Source: Oxalobacteraceae bacterium
GTDB taxonomy: Bacteria; Pseudomonadota; Gammaproteobacteria; Burkholderiales; Burkholderiaceae_D
Assembly: GCA_947453015.1 (NCBI GenBank)
Contig: CANGFL010000131.1
Location: 1-5,199 of the forward strand
DNA: 5,199 bases
Direction: 5' to 3'
In this document: piece after piece, positions 1 through 5,199 of the stretch
Layout of the letters: the number at the start of each line of letters is the position of its first letter
Position numbering within the stretch: position 1 is the stretch's first letter
The notes under the pieces: generated by a model
Told to the model about the DNA's origin: nothing
Seen by the model: only the letters and a program-made list of their open reading frames with translations
Databases searched by the model: none
Position numbers and translations under genes: made by a program

Positions 1-3
1 CAA

Positions 4-291
4 TCAAGCACATGGTGGTATATCCACAAAAATTTCGTTATGACGCTCACCATCAATCAAACGCATTACGCCAGCGTTCTGCACGGCACGCTCCAACAGA
101 TCGGCAAATTCTTCTGCAACGGAACAATAAATTTCCATCCAAGTTTGATAATCCACGTTTTTTTCAACGCGACGTTTGAGTGAAAAATTCATCCCATGCA
201 GATTACTTAGCTTTTTTTGCATAGTGATGACCAGCGCTTGCAGCTCAGCGCTATGGTGATGTTGCACGCGATAGTAGACATATAAATCCAT
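4..291 (-). CDS. DUF4936 family protein, uncharacterised
   Basis: This is a complete 95-residue protein of unknown function that I recognise as DUF4936, a small family found mainly in betaproteobacteria. Family-like features are the N-terminal YYR (residues 6-8), TWMEIY (50-55), and a C-terminal block GERHNEIFVDIPPCA (81-95) holding Arg83, His84 and Glu86. No signal peptide or membrane segment is visible, so it is probably cytoplasmic. The length is normal for the family. The ATG lies one base after the ygfZ stop (TGA-A-ATG on the minus strand), and a GGAAG sits about 12 nt before it. Translation is therefore probably coupled to ygfZ by termination and reinitiation. The tight linkage hints at a role near YgfZ, but no activity can be read from the sequence. 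Confidence 0.88.
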   Translation of the reverse strand: MDLYVYYRVQHHHSAELQALVITMQKKLSNLHGMNFSLKRRVEKNVDYQTWMEIYCSVAEEFADLLERAVQNAGVMRLIDGERHNEIFVDIPPCA

Positions 292-292
292 T

Positions 293-1333
293 TCAGGATG
301 ATGCTTCCAGCGAATACGGTAGGGGTCCGAACTCCAAGCGCGGTCCCTCTAAACTCTGAAGATGGATATTCGAGCCTAAAAGTTCCAGCTTCATTTCAAC
401 TAAGCAGGCTAAACGTCCATCGGGGCCAAGTTCGGCGTTAACCACCATACCGCAGGGTTGTCCTGGATCAGCATCAGAAAAAACCTCCGTGCCCGGCAAC
501 ACCATGGTGGCATTTGCCGTGGCCAATTGCATGCGTCTTTTTAGCTTACCGAGATACTGGCTGCGGGCAACGATTTCTTGTCCTGGGTAACAACCTTTGC
601 GGAAATTAACCCCGCCGATCAATTCGAAATTCACCATCTGGGGAACGAATTTTTCGCGCGTAGGCTCCAAAATTTGTGGAAGACCTGCTTGAATTTGCGT
701 CCAATGCCATGCGGCAGGGGAGGCGATAGAGACTTGGCTAGCCACCGTAGTCCATAGCTCTGGCGCGTGTTCTTGAGGACCTATCCAAAGATAGCGCTGA
801 AGCCCAACTGCATCAGGCATACGAATCAGCTGGCCGTTCAATGAAGCGGATAATTCGAAGGCTTGTGGAGCAAGCCCAGCCAGTTCGAGGGTGTGCTGCT
901 GTGGGATACCCAAGCCAATAGCGGCCACCGAAGAGCTGACATCCTCTAGCTGCACTTTGGCGCGCAGCACAAACATTTGCAGCCGTTTTTGAAAAGACGC
1001 CAGCAGACTCTGCGGCAACAGCATCAGGATGCTCTCAGCAGATTTCCAGAGCAGCACCGTCGCCAACAATCTACCATTCGCAGCGCAATAGCCGGAGAGC
1101 TGAGCATGGTGCTCATCCAGACTGGCGAGATCGTTAGTTAGCTGATTTTGAAGAAAATTTATCGCATCCTGGCCGGATACAGACAGGATCCCGTGGTCAA
1201 TCAAGGGGCTGATAAATCCATGCTTCAAGAGATTTGAAGACATTGAAGCAGCTGATTCCGAGACCGTGGCCGCAGCAGCAGGCACACCTTGCTTACTCAG
1301 AAAATCCAGCCATGTAGAGGAGGGTTCAGTCAT
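293..1333 (-). CDS. ygfZ: YgfZ/GcvT-type folate-binding protein, Fe-S cluster assembly/repair
   Basis: YgfZ is a cytoplasmic protein with a GcvT-like folate-binding fold, needed in E. coli for full activity of some iron-sulfur enzymes such as the tRNA methylthiolase MiaB. The signature K-G-C-Y-x-G-Q-E is at residues 246-253 (KGCYPGQE), followed by IVARSQYLGKLKRR. Cys248 should correspond to the conserved functional cysteine of the family. The GcvT-like N-terminal part includes VSGQDAINFLQNQLTNDL (52-69). At 346 residues it is slightly longer than the roughly 326 of E. coli. The ATG at 1331-1333 is the first possible start, because in-frame stops lie just upstream. An AGGGA lies about 14 nt before the ATG, too far for a good ribosome site. 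The gene is transcribed divergently from mltG and leads the DUF4936 gene. Confidence 0.95.
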   Translation of the reverse strand: MTEPSSTWLDFLSKQGVPAAAATVSESAASMSSNLLKHGFISPLIDHGILSVSGQDAINFLQNQLTNDLASLDEHHAQLSGYCAANGRLLATVLLWKSAESILMLLPQSLLASFQKRLQMFVLRAKVQLEDVSSSVAAIGLGIPQQHTLELAGLAPQAFELSASLNGQLIRMPDAVGLQRYLWIGPQEHAPELWTTVASQVSIASPAAWHWTQIQAGLPQILEPTREKFVPQMVNFELIGGVNFRKGCYPGQEIVARSQYLGKLKRRMQLATANATMVLPGTEVFSDADPGQPCGMVVNAELGPDGRLACLVEMKLELLGSNIHLQSLEGPRLEFGPLPYSLEASS

Positions 1334-1377
1334 GAATTCGGTGTAATTCCCTGTGGGAAGCTATCATTACGGGACGG

Positions 1378-1383
1378 ATTATA
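1378..1383 (-). promoter_or_regulatory. candidate -10 box (TATAAT) for the ygfZ-DUF4936 unit
   Basis: On the minus strand this is a perfect TATAAT. It would place a transcription start near 1371 and give a leader of about 38 nt before the ygfZ ATG. At the usual 17-nt spacing the -35 position reads CAACGC, a poor match to TTGACA, so the promoter may be weak or activator-dependent. I infer function from position and consensus only. Confidence 0.45.
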
Positions 1384-1386
1384 GAG

Positions 1387-1410
1387 TCGCGTGGAAAATC
1401 GCGTTGGAAA
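1387..1410. repeat. tandem imperfect 12-nt direct repeat in the divergent promoter region
   Basis: Two abutting copies read TCGCGTGGAAAA (1387-1398) and TCGCGTTGGAAA (1399-1410). They share TCGCGT and a GGAAA core shifted by one base. They lie immediately upstream of the minus-strand TATAAT, across its -35 position, where a regulator could contact polymerase. They could be a two-site operator or simply a small tandem duplication. Confidence 0.5.
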
Positions 1411-1423
1411 GGCCTGTAAAAGC

Positions 1424-1449
1424 CTGCGCAGTCGTAATAATCAGCGCAG
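1424..1449. repeat. inverted repeat CTGCGC...GCGCAG upstream of mltG
   Basis: CTGCGC at 1424-1429 and GCGCAG at 1444-1449 are perfect reverse complements with a 14-nt AT-richer centre. The centre overlaps AATAAT (1436-1441), a 5/6 match to a plus-strand -10 box that has no good -35 partner. It ends 24 nt before the mltG start, so it could be an operator or a leader hairpin. A 6-bp arm could also occur by chance. Confidence 0.35.
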
Positions 1450-1460
1450 CCAAGCAAGGC

Positions 1461-1467
1461 GAGGGAG
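1461..1467 (+). promoter_or_regulatory. ribosome binding site that fixes the TTG start of mltG
   Basis: GAGGGAG contains GAGG and GGAG matches to the anti-Shine-Dalgarno sequence and ends 6 nt before the TTG at 1474. The nearest upstream in-frame stop is TAA at 1438-1440, and no ATG or GTG in this frame lies between that stop and 1474. This is the clearest Shine-Dalgarno sequence in the window. Confidence 0.8.
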
Positions 1468-1473
1468 TCGACA

Positions 1474-2463
1474 TTGGGAATAATAAAAAAACTCGTTGCA
1501 CTGATCGTACTGTTAGCGCTGCTCAGCAGCGCCTTTCTGGTGTATTGGGTACGTGACCCATTAATCGCACCTAATGGCCAGTCCATAGAATTCAATATCG
1601 CGCCCGGCAGTGGCTTGCGTTCGGCCATGAAACAAGTACAAGCTCAAGGCATACCCGCAAACCACTGGTTGATGGAATTTTTGGCACGTGGCATGGGAAA
1701 GGGCGCCGCAATTAAGCCGGGAAGCTACCGGATTGAGCCCGGCACCAATCCGATAGGCTTGCTCGACCAGCTAGTTCGCGGCAACACCATCAAAGAATCG
1801 CTCACCATTATTGAAGGTTGGACCTTCCTTCAAATGCGTGCCGAGCTAGCTAAGCAAAAATGGTTGAAGCAAGAAGGCGCAAATTTGCCTGTCGAGCAAT
1901 TGCTGGAAAAAGTCGCACCAGGATTTCCTCATCCTGAAGGCATTTTTTATCCTAGTACTTATGTCTTTGAGCGTGGCACCAGTGATCTGACAATCTACCA
2001 ACAAGCGCACCAGCAGCTAATGAAAAAGCTCAAACAATCGTGGGCTAATCGCGCGGCTGATTTACCCTACGATAATCCGTATGAGGCGCTGATCATGGCG
2101 TCTATCGTAGAAAAAGAAACCGGCAAAGCCGCTGAACGAGCCAAGATCGCCTCCGTATTTGTGAATCGCATGCGCCGCGGCATGTTGCTGCAAACTGATC
2201 CGACAGTTATCTACGGCATGGGCGAACGTTTCGATGGCAACATCCGTAAACAAGATTTGCTGACTGACACCCCCTACAATACCTATACCCGCAGTGGATT
2301 ACCGCCAACACCGATCGCATTGCCTGGCAAAGATGCGATTGATGCCGCATTAAATCCGGCGCCGGGTAAAGATTTATATTTTGTGGCTCGAGGTGATGGC
2401 AGCAGCCAGTTTTCAGATAACCTTGAAGACCACAACAGAGCCGTCAACAAATATCAGCGCTGA
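1474..2463 (+). CDS. mltG: Endolytic murein transglycosylase MltG (YceG-like)
   Basis: MltG cleaves nascent peptidoglycan glycan strands with formation of anhydromuramic ends and is thought to act as a chain-length terminator. A single N-terminal transmembrane anchor (about residues 6-25, after KK) leaves the rest in the periplasm. A LysM-like portion follows, at about residues 38-110 (IKPGSYRIEPG at 80-90). The YceG catalytic domain shows ASIVEKET (209-216). Glu213 is the likely catalytic residue by comparison with E. coli E218. Further family motifs are LQTDPTVIYG (239-248), YNTY (268-271) and GLPPTPIALPG (275-285). The length of 329 residues is close to the 340 of E. coli. Translation starts at TTG, supported by a good ribosome site, and ends in tandem TGA-TAG stops. 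It heads the plus-strand operon, 34 bp before tmk. Confidence 0.96.
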   Translation: MGIIKKLVALIVLLALLSSAFLVYWVRDPLIAPNGQSIEFNIAPGSGLRSAMKQVQAQGIPANHWLMEFLARGMGKGAAIKPGSYRIEPGTNPIGLLDQLVRGNTIKESLTIIEGWTFLQMRAELAKQKWLKQEGANLPVEQLLEKVAPGFPHPEGIFYPSTYVFERGTSDLTIYQQAHQQLMKKLKQSWANRAADLPYDNPYEALIMASIVEKETGKAAERAKIASVFVNRMRRGMLLQTDPTVIYGMGERFDGNIRKQDLLTDTPYNTYTRSGLPPTPIALPGKDAIDAALNPAPGKDLYFVARGDGSSQFSDNLEDHNRAVNKYQR

Positions 2464-2497
2464 TAGTCATAAACGAGGGCATAGCTAGCAGGCATTC

Positions 2498-3112
2498 ATG
2501 GTTAAAGGCAAGTTCATTACCTTCGAAGGTATCGATGGTGCGGGTAAATCCACTCACGTCGAAACGATTTCTACGTATCTGCGCGCCAAAGGAAAAACCG
2601 TTGTTACCACCCGCGAGCCGGGTGGCACACCCTTAGGCGAGCGCTTGCGCGAACTCTTATTGCATGAACCCATGCATCTTGAAACGGAAGCGCTGCTCAT
2701 GTTTGCTTCACGGCGCGAGCATATAGATAAATTGATTGCACCTGCGTTAGAGCGGGGCGACTGGGTTATTTCGGATCGATTTACCGATGCCTCGTTTGCC
2801 TATCAAGGAGGCGGACGACAATTATCAACGCATAAGCTAGACATACTCGAGCAATGGGTGCATGCCGACTTTCAACCGCATTTAACTCTGCTGTTCGACG
2901 TGCCACTGGACGTTGCCAGGGCGCGCCTGGATAACACCCGAACGCTGGATAAATTTGAACGCGAAAAATACGATTTTTTTGAAAAAGTACGTAATGCTTA
3001 TCTGCAGCGTGCTGCGCAATTCCCGCAACGCATACGCGTAGTGGACTCTACCCAGCCTCTGGCCAAAGTCACTCAGCAAATAGAACAATTGATCGATCAG
3101 CTGGATGAGTGA
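2498..3112 (+). CDS. tmk: Thymidylate kinase (dTMP kinase)
   Basis: This cytoplasmic enzyme phosphorylates dTMP to dTDP with ATP, an essential step of dTTP synthesis. The P-loop is [10 protein letters not shown] (residues 10-19). The substrate-binding [11 protein letters not shown] follows (38-48), then the DR-F motif D93-R94-F95 leading into SFAYQGGGR (99-107). The lid region around 141-157 ([17 protein letters not shown]) carries arginines, as in the type II enzymes of E. coli, which lack the P-loop arginine. At 204 residues the length is normal. The ATG at 2498 has only a short AGG five bases upstream. The 3' end overlaps holB by 8 nt (the holB ATG at 3105 precedes the tmk TGA at 3110-3112), which suggests coupled translation. 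Confidence 0.97.
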   Translation: MVKGKFITFEGIDGAGKSTHVETISTYLRAKGKTVVTTREPGGTPLGERLRELLLHEPMHLETEALLMFASRREHIDKLIAPALERGDWVISDRFTDASFAYQGGGRQLSTHKLDILEQWVHADFQPHLTLLFDVPLDVARARLDNTRTLDKFEREKYDFFEKVRNAYLQRAAQFPQRIRVVDSTQPLAKVTQQIEQLIDQLDE

Positions 3113-4142
3113 TCTTCTTTATCCTTGGCAAGCAAACGATTGGCAGCGCTGGCAACAAATGCGTGAACGCATGCCGCACGCCTTATTGATTCATGGGCCG
3201 AATGGCATTGGTAAAGTCGATTTTGCAGAACATGCTGCCCGCTCGTTGTTATGCGAATCACCGTCGATAGACGGCCACGCGTGCGGTACCTGCGCTTCCT
3301 GCGGCTGGTTTGAACAGTACAGTCACCCCGACTATCGTCGTGTACGGCCAGAGGCTTTAGATGCTGAAGATGAAGACGACACTCCTAGCGAGAGCGAAGA
3401 AACCAGTACTAAAAAATCCGCTAGCAGCAAAACACCTTCACGCGATATTCGCATTGAGCAAATTCGTTCTTTAGCGAGCTTTATGAATGTATCAACGCAT
3501 AGAGCCGGTCGTCGAGTTATCTTGCTCTATCCTGCTGAAGCCTTGAATGCACCTTCAGCGAATGCGCTGTTAAAAACCTTGGAAGAACCTCCACCCGATA
3601 CCGTTTTTTTATTGGTCTCGGATCGTATCGACCGCTTATTACCCACCATCCGTTCGCGTTGCAGACAATTCGCAATGGCTATGCCCGATGCAGCAGCAGC
3701 GCACGATTGGCTCAAGACCCAGGGTTTAGATGACGCACAACGCTGGCTGGCAGAGCAGGGTGGTGCACCTTTGGCAGCGTTAGAAGCTTCACAAGGTGAA
3801 TTCGCTGAAGCTCAACATGACTGGCTATCCCAATTGGCTAAACCCGATCTCGCTTCGGCCTTAAGCGTGGCAGATCGGCTACAAAAAATCGCTCTCTCGC
3901 AACTGCTGGCATGGCAACAGCGCTGGCTCTATGATCTTCTGGCGATTAAGCTCGCCGCGCGTGTACGCTACTACCCAGAGCATCGCAGCAGCCTCGCCGC
4001 GCTGGCCGCACGAGTTACGGTCGACCGACTACAAAAAGCTGTGCGCGATGCCGCCTCGCGCCGCGCCGTTTCAGAGCATCCTTTGTCGGCAAAGCTTTTC
4101 ATTGAAGACATGCTGCTAGAGTACGCCGAGCTATTTCGGTAA
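3105..4142 (+). CDS. holB: DNA polymerase III subunit delta prime
   Basis: Delta prime is a structural subunit of the clamp loader that places the beta clamp on DNA. The AAA+ core has HGPNGIGKV at residues 30-38. The lysine is followed by valine rather than Ser/Thr, which fits the family's loss of ATP hydrolysis. Zinc-site cysteines are C50, C60, C63 and C66. The Walker B region reads [12 protein letters not shown] (137-148) without the usual acidic residue. LLKTLEEPP (155-163) and the SRC motif S184-R185-C186 are well kept. The C-terminal collar domain fills the rest. Residues about 84-113 form an acidic, Ser/Thr/Lys-rich linker absent from E. coli but, from memory, usual in Burkholderiales. 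No strong ribosome site precedes the ATG, which lies inside the end of tmk. Confidence 0.95.
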   Translation: MSDLLYPWQANDWQRWQQMRERMPHALLIHGPNGIGKVDFAEHAARSLLCESPSIDGHACGTCASCGWFEQYSHPDYRRVRPEALDAEDEDDTPSESEETSTKKSASSKTPSRDIRIEQIRSLASFMNVSTHRAGRRVILLYPAEALNAPSANALLKTLEEPPPDTVFLLVSDRIDRLLPTIRSRCRQFAMAMPDAAAAHDWLKTQGLDDAQRWLAEQGGAPLAALEASQGEFAEAQHDWLSQLAKPDLASALSVADRLQKIALSQLLAWQQRWLYDLLAIKLAARVRYYPEHRSSLAALAARVTVDRLQKAVRDAASRRAVSEHPLSAKLFIEDMLLEYAELFR

Positions 4143-4162
4143 AACGCACCAGCGACGTTGAG

Positions 4163-4197
4163 TCGAAGCTAGCGTTCGGCGTACGCTAGTTTTTCGA
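4163..4197 (+). terminator. hairpin plus T5 between holB and pilZ; attenuator or start-blocking stem
   Basis: CTAGCGT (4169-4175) pairs perfectly with ACGCTAG (4183-4189) around a 7-nt loop. TTTTT follows at 4190-4194, as in a short intrinsic terminator. With G-U and A-U pairs the stem grows to about 10 bp. Alternatively TCGAA (4163-4167) pairs with TTCGA (4193-4197), so the structure reaches the base just before the pilZ ATG at 4198. It may end part of the tmk-holB transcripts, or it may control pilZ translation. The stem is only moderately GC-rich, so termination may be partial. Confidence 0.5.
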
Positions 4198-4587
4198 ATG
4201 GACCGAATCGCCGTGCAAGAATTTTCAAGCTCTTCAGATTCTTCTTTACTCCGCCCCTCCGTTGTTTCACTGTCGATTCGCGATCGAGCTGCGCTGTATG
4301 CGGCCTACATGCCATTTCTACGTAACGGCGGAATTTTTGTGCCGGGTAACCGCGTCTGCAAGTTAGGCGATGAAGTCTTTTTACTTCTCAGCTTGATGCA
4401 GGATGAGCAACGCTATCCGATTGCGGGCAAGGTGGCATGGATCACGCCTATGGGCGCGGGTAATCGCCATACGCAAGGATTTGGCATCCATTTACCTGAC
4501 GACGATTCCGGACGTCGGCTGCGTCAGCGTATCGAAGAGTTGTTAGGCACGGCCCTGGGCTCGACGCGCTCAACCCATACGATGTGA
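4198..4587 (+). CDS. pilZ: PilZ, type IV pilus biogenesis protein
   Basis: This is the founding, non-c-di-GMP type of PilZ protein, needed for type IV pilus assembly and twitching. In other bacteria it works with the ATPase PilB and the EAL-like protein FimX. Recognisable blocks are SLSIRDRAALYAAYMPFLRNGGIFVPG (24-50), KLGDEVFLLLSLM (55-67), PIAGKVAWITP (74-84) and TQGFGIHLP (92-100). The RxxxR and D/NxSxxG motifs of c-di-GMP-binding PilZ domains are both missing; FLRNGGIF stands at the second site. It probably acts in the cytoplasm at the pilus base. A Ser-rich N-terminal extension (about residues 9-17) precedes the domain. No ribosome site precedes the ATG, and a GTG at 4213 is an alternative. 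Position after holB and before tatD matches Pseudomonas. Confidence 0.92.
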   Translation: MDRIAVQEFSSSSDSSLLRPSVVSLSIRDRAALYAAYMPFLRNGGIFVPGNRVCKLGDEVFLLLSLMQDEQRYPIAGKVAWITPMGAGNRHTQGFGIHLPDDDSGRRLRQRIEELLGTALGSTRSTHTM

Positions 4588-4597
4588 GCTAGCAGCG

Positions 4598-4603
4598 TAC
4601 AAT
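4598..4603 (+). promoter_or_regulatory. candidate -10 box (TACAAT) upstream of tatD
   Basis: TACAAT matches the -10 consensus at 5 of 6 positions and lies 31 bp before the tatD ATG. It would put a start near 4610, leaving a leader of about 25 nt. No TTGACA-like hexamer is present at 16-18 nt spacing, where the DNA is the end of pilZ. I treat it as a weak candidate. Confidence 0.3.
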
Positions 4604-4634
4604 ACGGCCGGTTCGCATTTGATCGGCTGTTTTT
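4604..4634 (+). terminator. hairpin plus T5 between pilZ and tatD
   Basis: ACGGCCG (4604-4610) pairs with CGGCTGT (4624-4630), with one G-U pair and a 13-nt loop that may close further by weaker pairs. TTTTT at 4630-4634 overlaps the last pair and touches the tatD ATG at 4635. The form is that of a weak intrinsic terminator or attenuator after pilZ. It could also mask the tatD start, which has no visible Shine-Dalgarno sequence. Confidence 0.42.
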
Positions 4635-5199
4635 ATGTTTGTTGACTCTCACTGCCACATTAATTTCCCCGAGTTGGCCGAAAGGCTGCCCGCAATTTTA
4701 GCCACAATGCAGGCTAATCAGGTCAGCGACGCCTTGTGCGTATCGGTGACCTTGCCCGAATTCCCTCAAGTGTTGGCGCTCGCCGAAGCCTATCCCAATA
4801 TTTATGCATCGGTAGGCGTACATCCTGATTACGATGACACCCCCGAACCCAGCACCGAACAATTAGTTGAGCTGGCAAAGCATCCGCGCATCGTTGCCAT
4901 TGGTGAAACCGGATTAGATTACTTTCGTATGAAAGGTGATCTCGAGTGGCAGCGTGAACGCTTTCGCGTTCATATCCGCGCCTCTCGTGCCTGCGGTAAG
5001 CCGCTAATTATTCATACTCGCAATGCCTCTGAAGATACGCTTCGTATACTGCATGAAGAAAAAGCAGGCACCGATCAAGGCGGTGTGGCTGGTGTCATGC
5101 ACTGTTTTACAGAATCTCTGGAAGTCGCCAATGCAGCTATAGCGATGGGATTTTATATTTCATTCTCTGGCATCGTGACCTTCAAAAATGCCAAGGATC
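4635..5199 (+). CDS. tatD: TatD-family metal-dependent hydrolase/DNase (YcfH-like), 3' end outside window
   Basis: The frame is open for 188 codons from the ATG at 4635 to the window edge, so roughly 70 C-terminal residues of a usual 260 or so are missing. TatD proteins are cytoplasmic TIM-barrel hydrolases with two metals; E. coli TatD has DNase activity. Visible metal ligands are H6 and H8 in DSHCHIN, E91 in GETGLDY, H127 in IIHTR and H156 in MHCF. The last conserved aspartate would lie past the edge. GVHPDY (61-66) is also typical. Its place after holB/pilZ matches E. coli ycfH, whose precise role is unclear. No ribosome site is seen before the ATG, which directly follows a hairpin and T5. 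Confidence 0.94.
   Translation, partial: MFVDSHCHINFPELAERLPAILATMQANQVSDALCVSVTLPEFPQVLALAEAYPNIYASVGVHPDYDDTPEPSTEQLVELAKHPRIVAIGETGLDYFRMKGDLEWQRERFRVHIRASRACGKPLIIHTRNASEDTLRILHEEKAGTDQGGVAGVMHCFTESLEVANAAIAMGFYISFSGIVTFKNAKD

Noticed and set aside
1411..1426. Close direct repeat GCCTG...GCCTG upstream of mltG
   Set aside because: Five-base repeats are expected by chance at this density and align with no promoter element.
1353..1556. Plus-strand 67-codon frame starting in the intergenic region
   Set aside because: It runs out of frame into mltG, resembles no known protein, and the true mltG start has the ribosome site.
1326..1628. Minus-strand 100-codon open frame across the divergent region and the start of mltG
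   Set aside because: It overlaps the start of ygfZ and the strongly supported mltG N-terminus, has no recognisable domain, and is best explained as a shadow frame.
2062..2253. Minus-strand frame antisense to the mltG catalytic region
   Set aside because: It lies wholly opposite conserved MltG motifs; the open frame is a by-product of that coding strand.
2882..3088. Minus-strand frame antisense to tmk
   Set aside because: No family resemblance and full overlap with the conserved thymidylate kinase frame.
3527..3715. Minus-strand frame antisense to holB
   Set aside because: It sits opposite the LLKTLEEPP and SRC motifs of holB and has no independent support.
3931..4119. Plus-strand alternative frame within the holB C-terminus
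   Set aside because: holB reads through intact to its stop at 4140-4142, so there is no frameshift for this frame to repair.
2483..4593. GCTAGC hexamer present in three of the gaps between plus-strand genes (2484, 4168, 4588)
   Set aside because: GCTAGC and CTAG also occur several times inside genes (for example in ygfZ, mltG and holB), so CTAG is not rare here and the intergenic copies are not distinctive.

Overview
This window is ordinary chromosomal DNA, most likely from a betaproteobacterium and tentatively Burkholderiales. Three things point there: a DUF4936 gene coupled to ygfZ; a HolB with a K-V Walker A end, an acidic linker and an LLYPAEALN segment; and a PilZ of the type IV pilus kind. 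Base composition is roughly balanced, lower than in Burkholderia, so a moderate-GC member of the order such as an Oxalobacteraceae-like genus would fit. That placement is inference. There is no sign of a mobile element, CRISPR array, prophage, rRNA or tRNA.

The layout is two divergent transcription units around a 140-bp intergenic region (1334-1473). Leftward (minus strand) run ygfZ (Fe-S cluster maintenance, folate-binding fold) and, one base after its stop, a DUF4936 gene. Rightward (plus strand) run mltG (peptidoglycan lytic transglycosylase), tmk (dTMP kinase), holB (DNA polymerase III delta prime), pilZ (type IV pilus biogenesis) and a tatD/ycfH-family metallohydrolase cut by the window edge. 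The plus-strand order matches the mltG-tmk-holB-(pilZ)-tatD block I recall from Pseudomonas and, without pilZ, from E. coli. It joins cell-wall chain termination, dTTP supply, clamp loading and pilus assembly.

Coding density is very high, and no gene-free stretch exceeds 140 bp. tmk and holB overlap by 8 nt, so the front half looks like one tight operon. The back half is different. Both pilZ and tatD are preceded by a GC-containing hairpin followed by five Ts that ends at or within a few bases of the start codon, and neither gene has a recognisable Shine-Dalgarno sequence. These two junctions, together with a tandem 12-nt repeat beside a perfect TATAAT in the divergent promoter, are the regulatory structures most worth testing. 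I found no convincing undescribed gene system.
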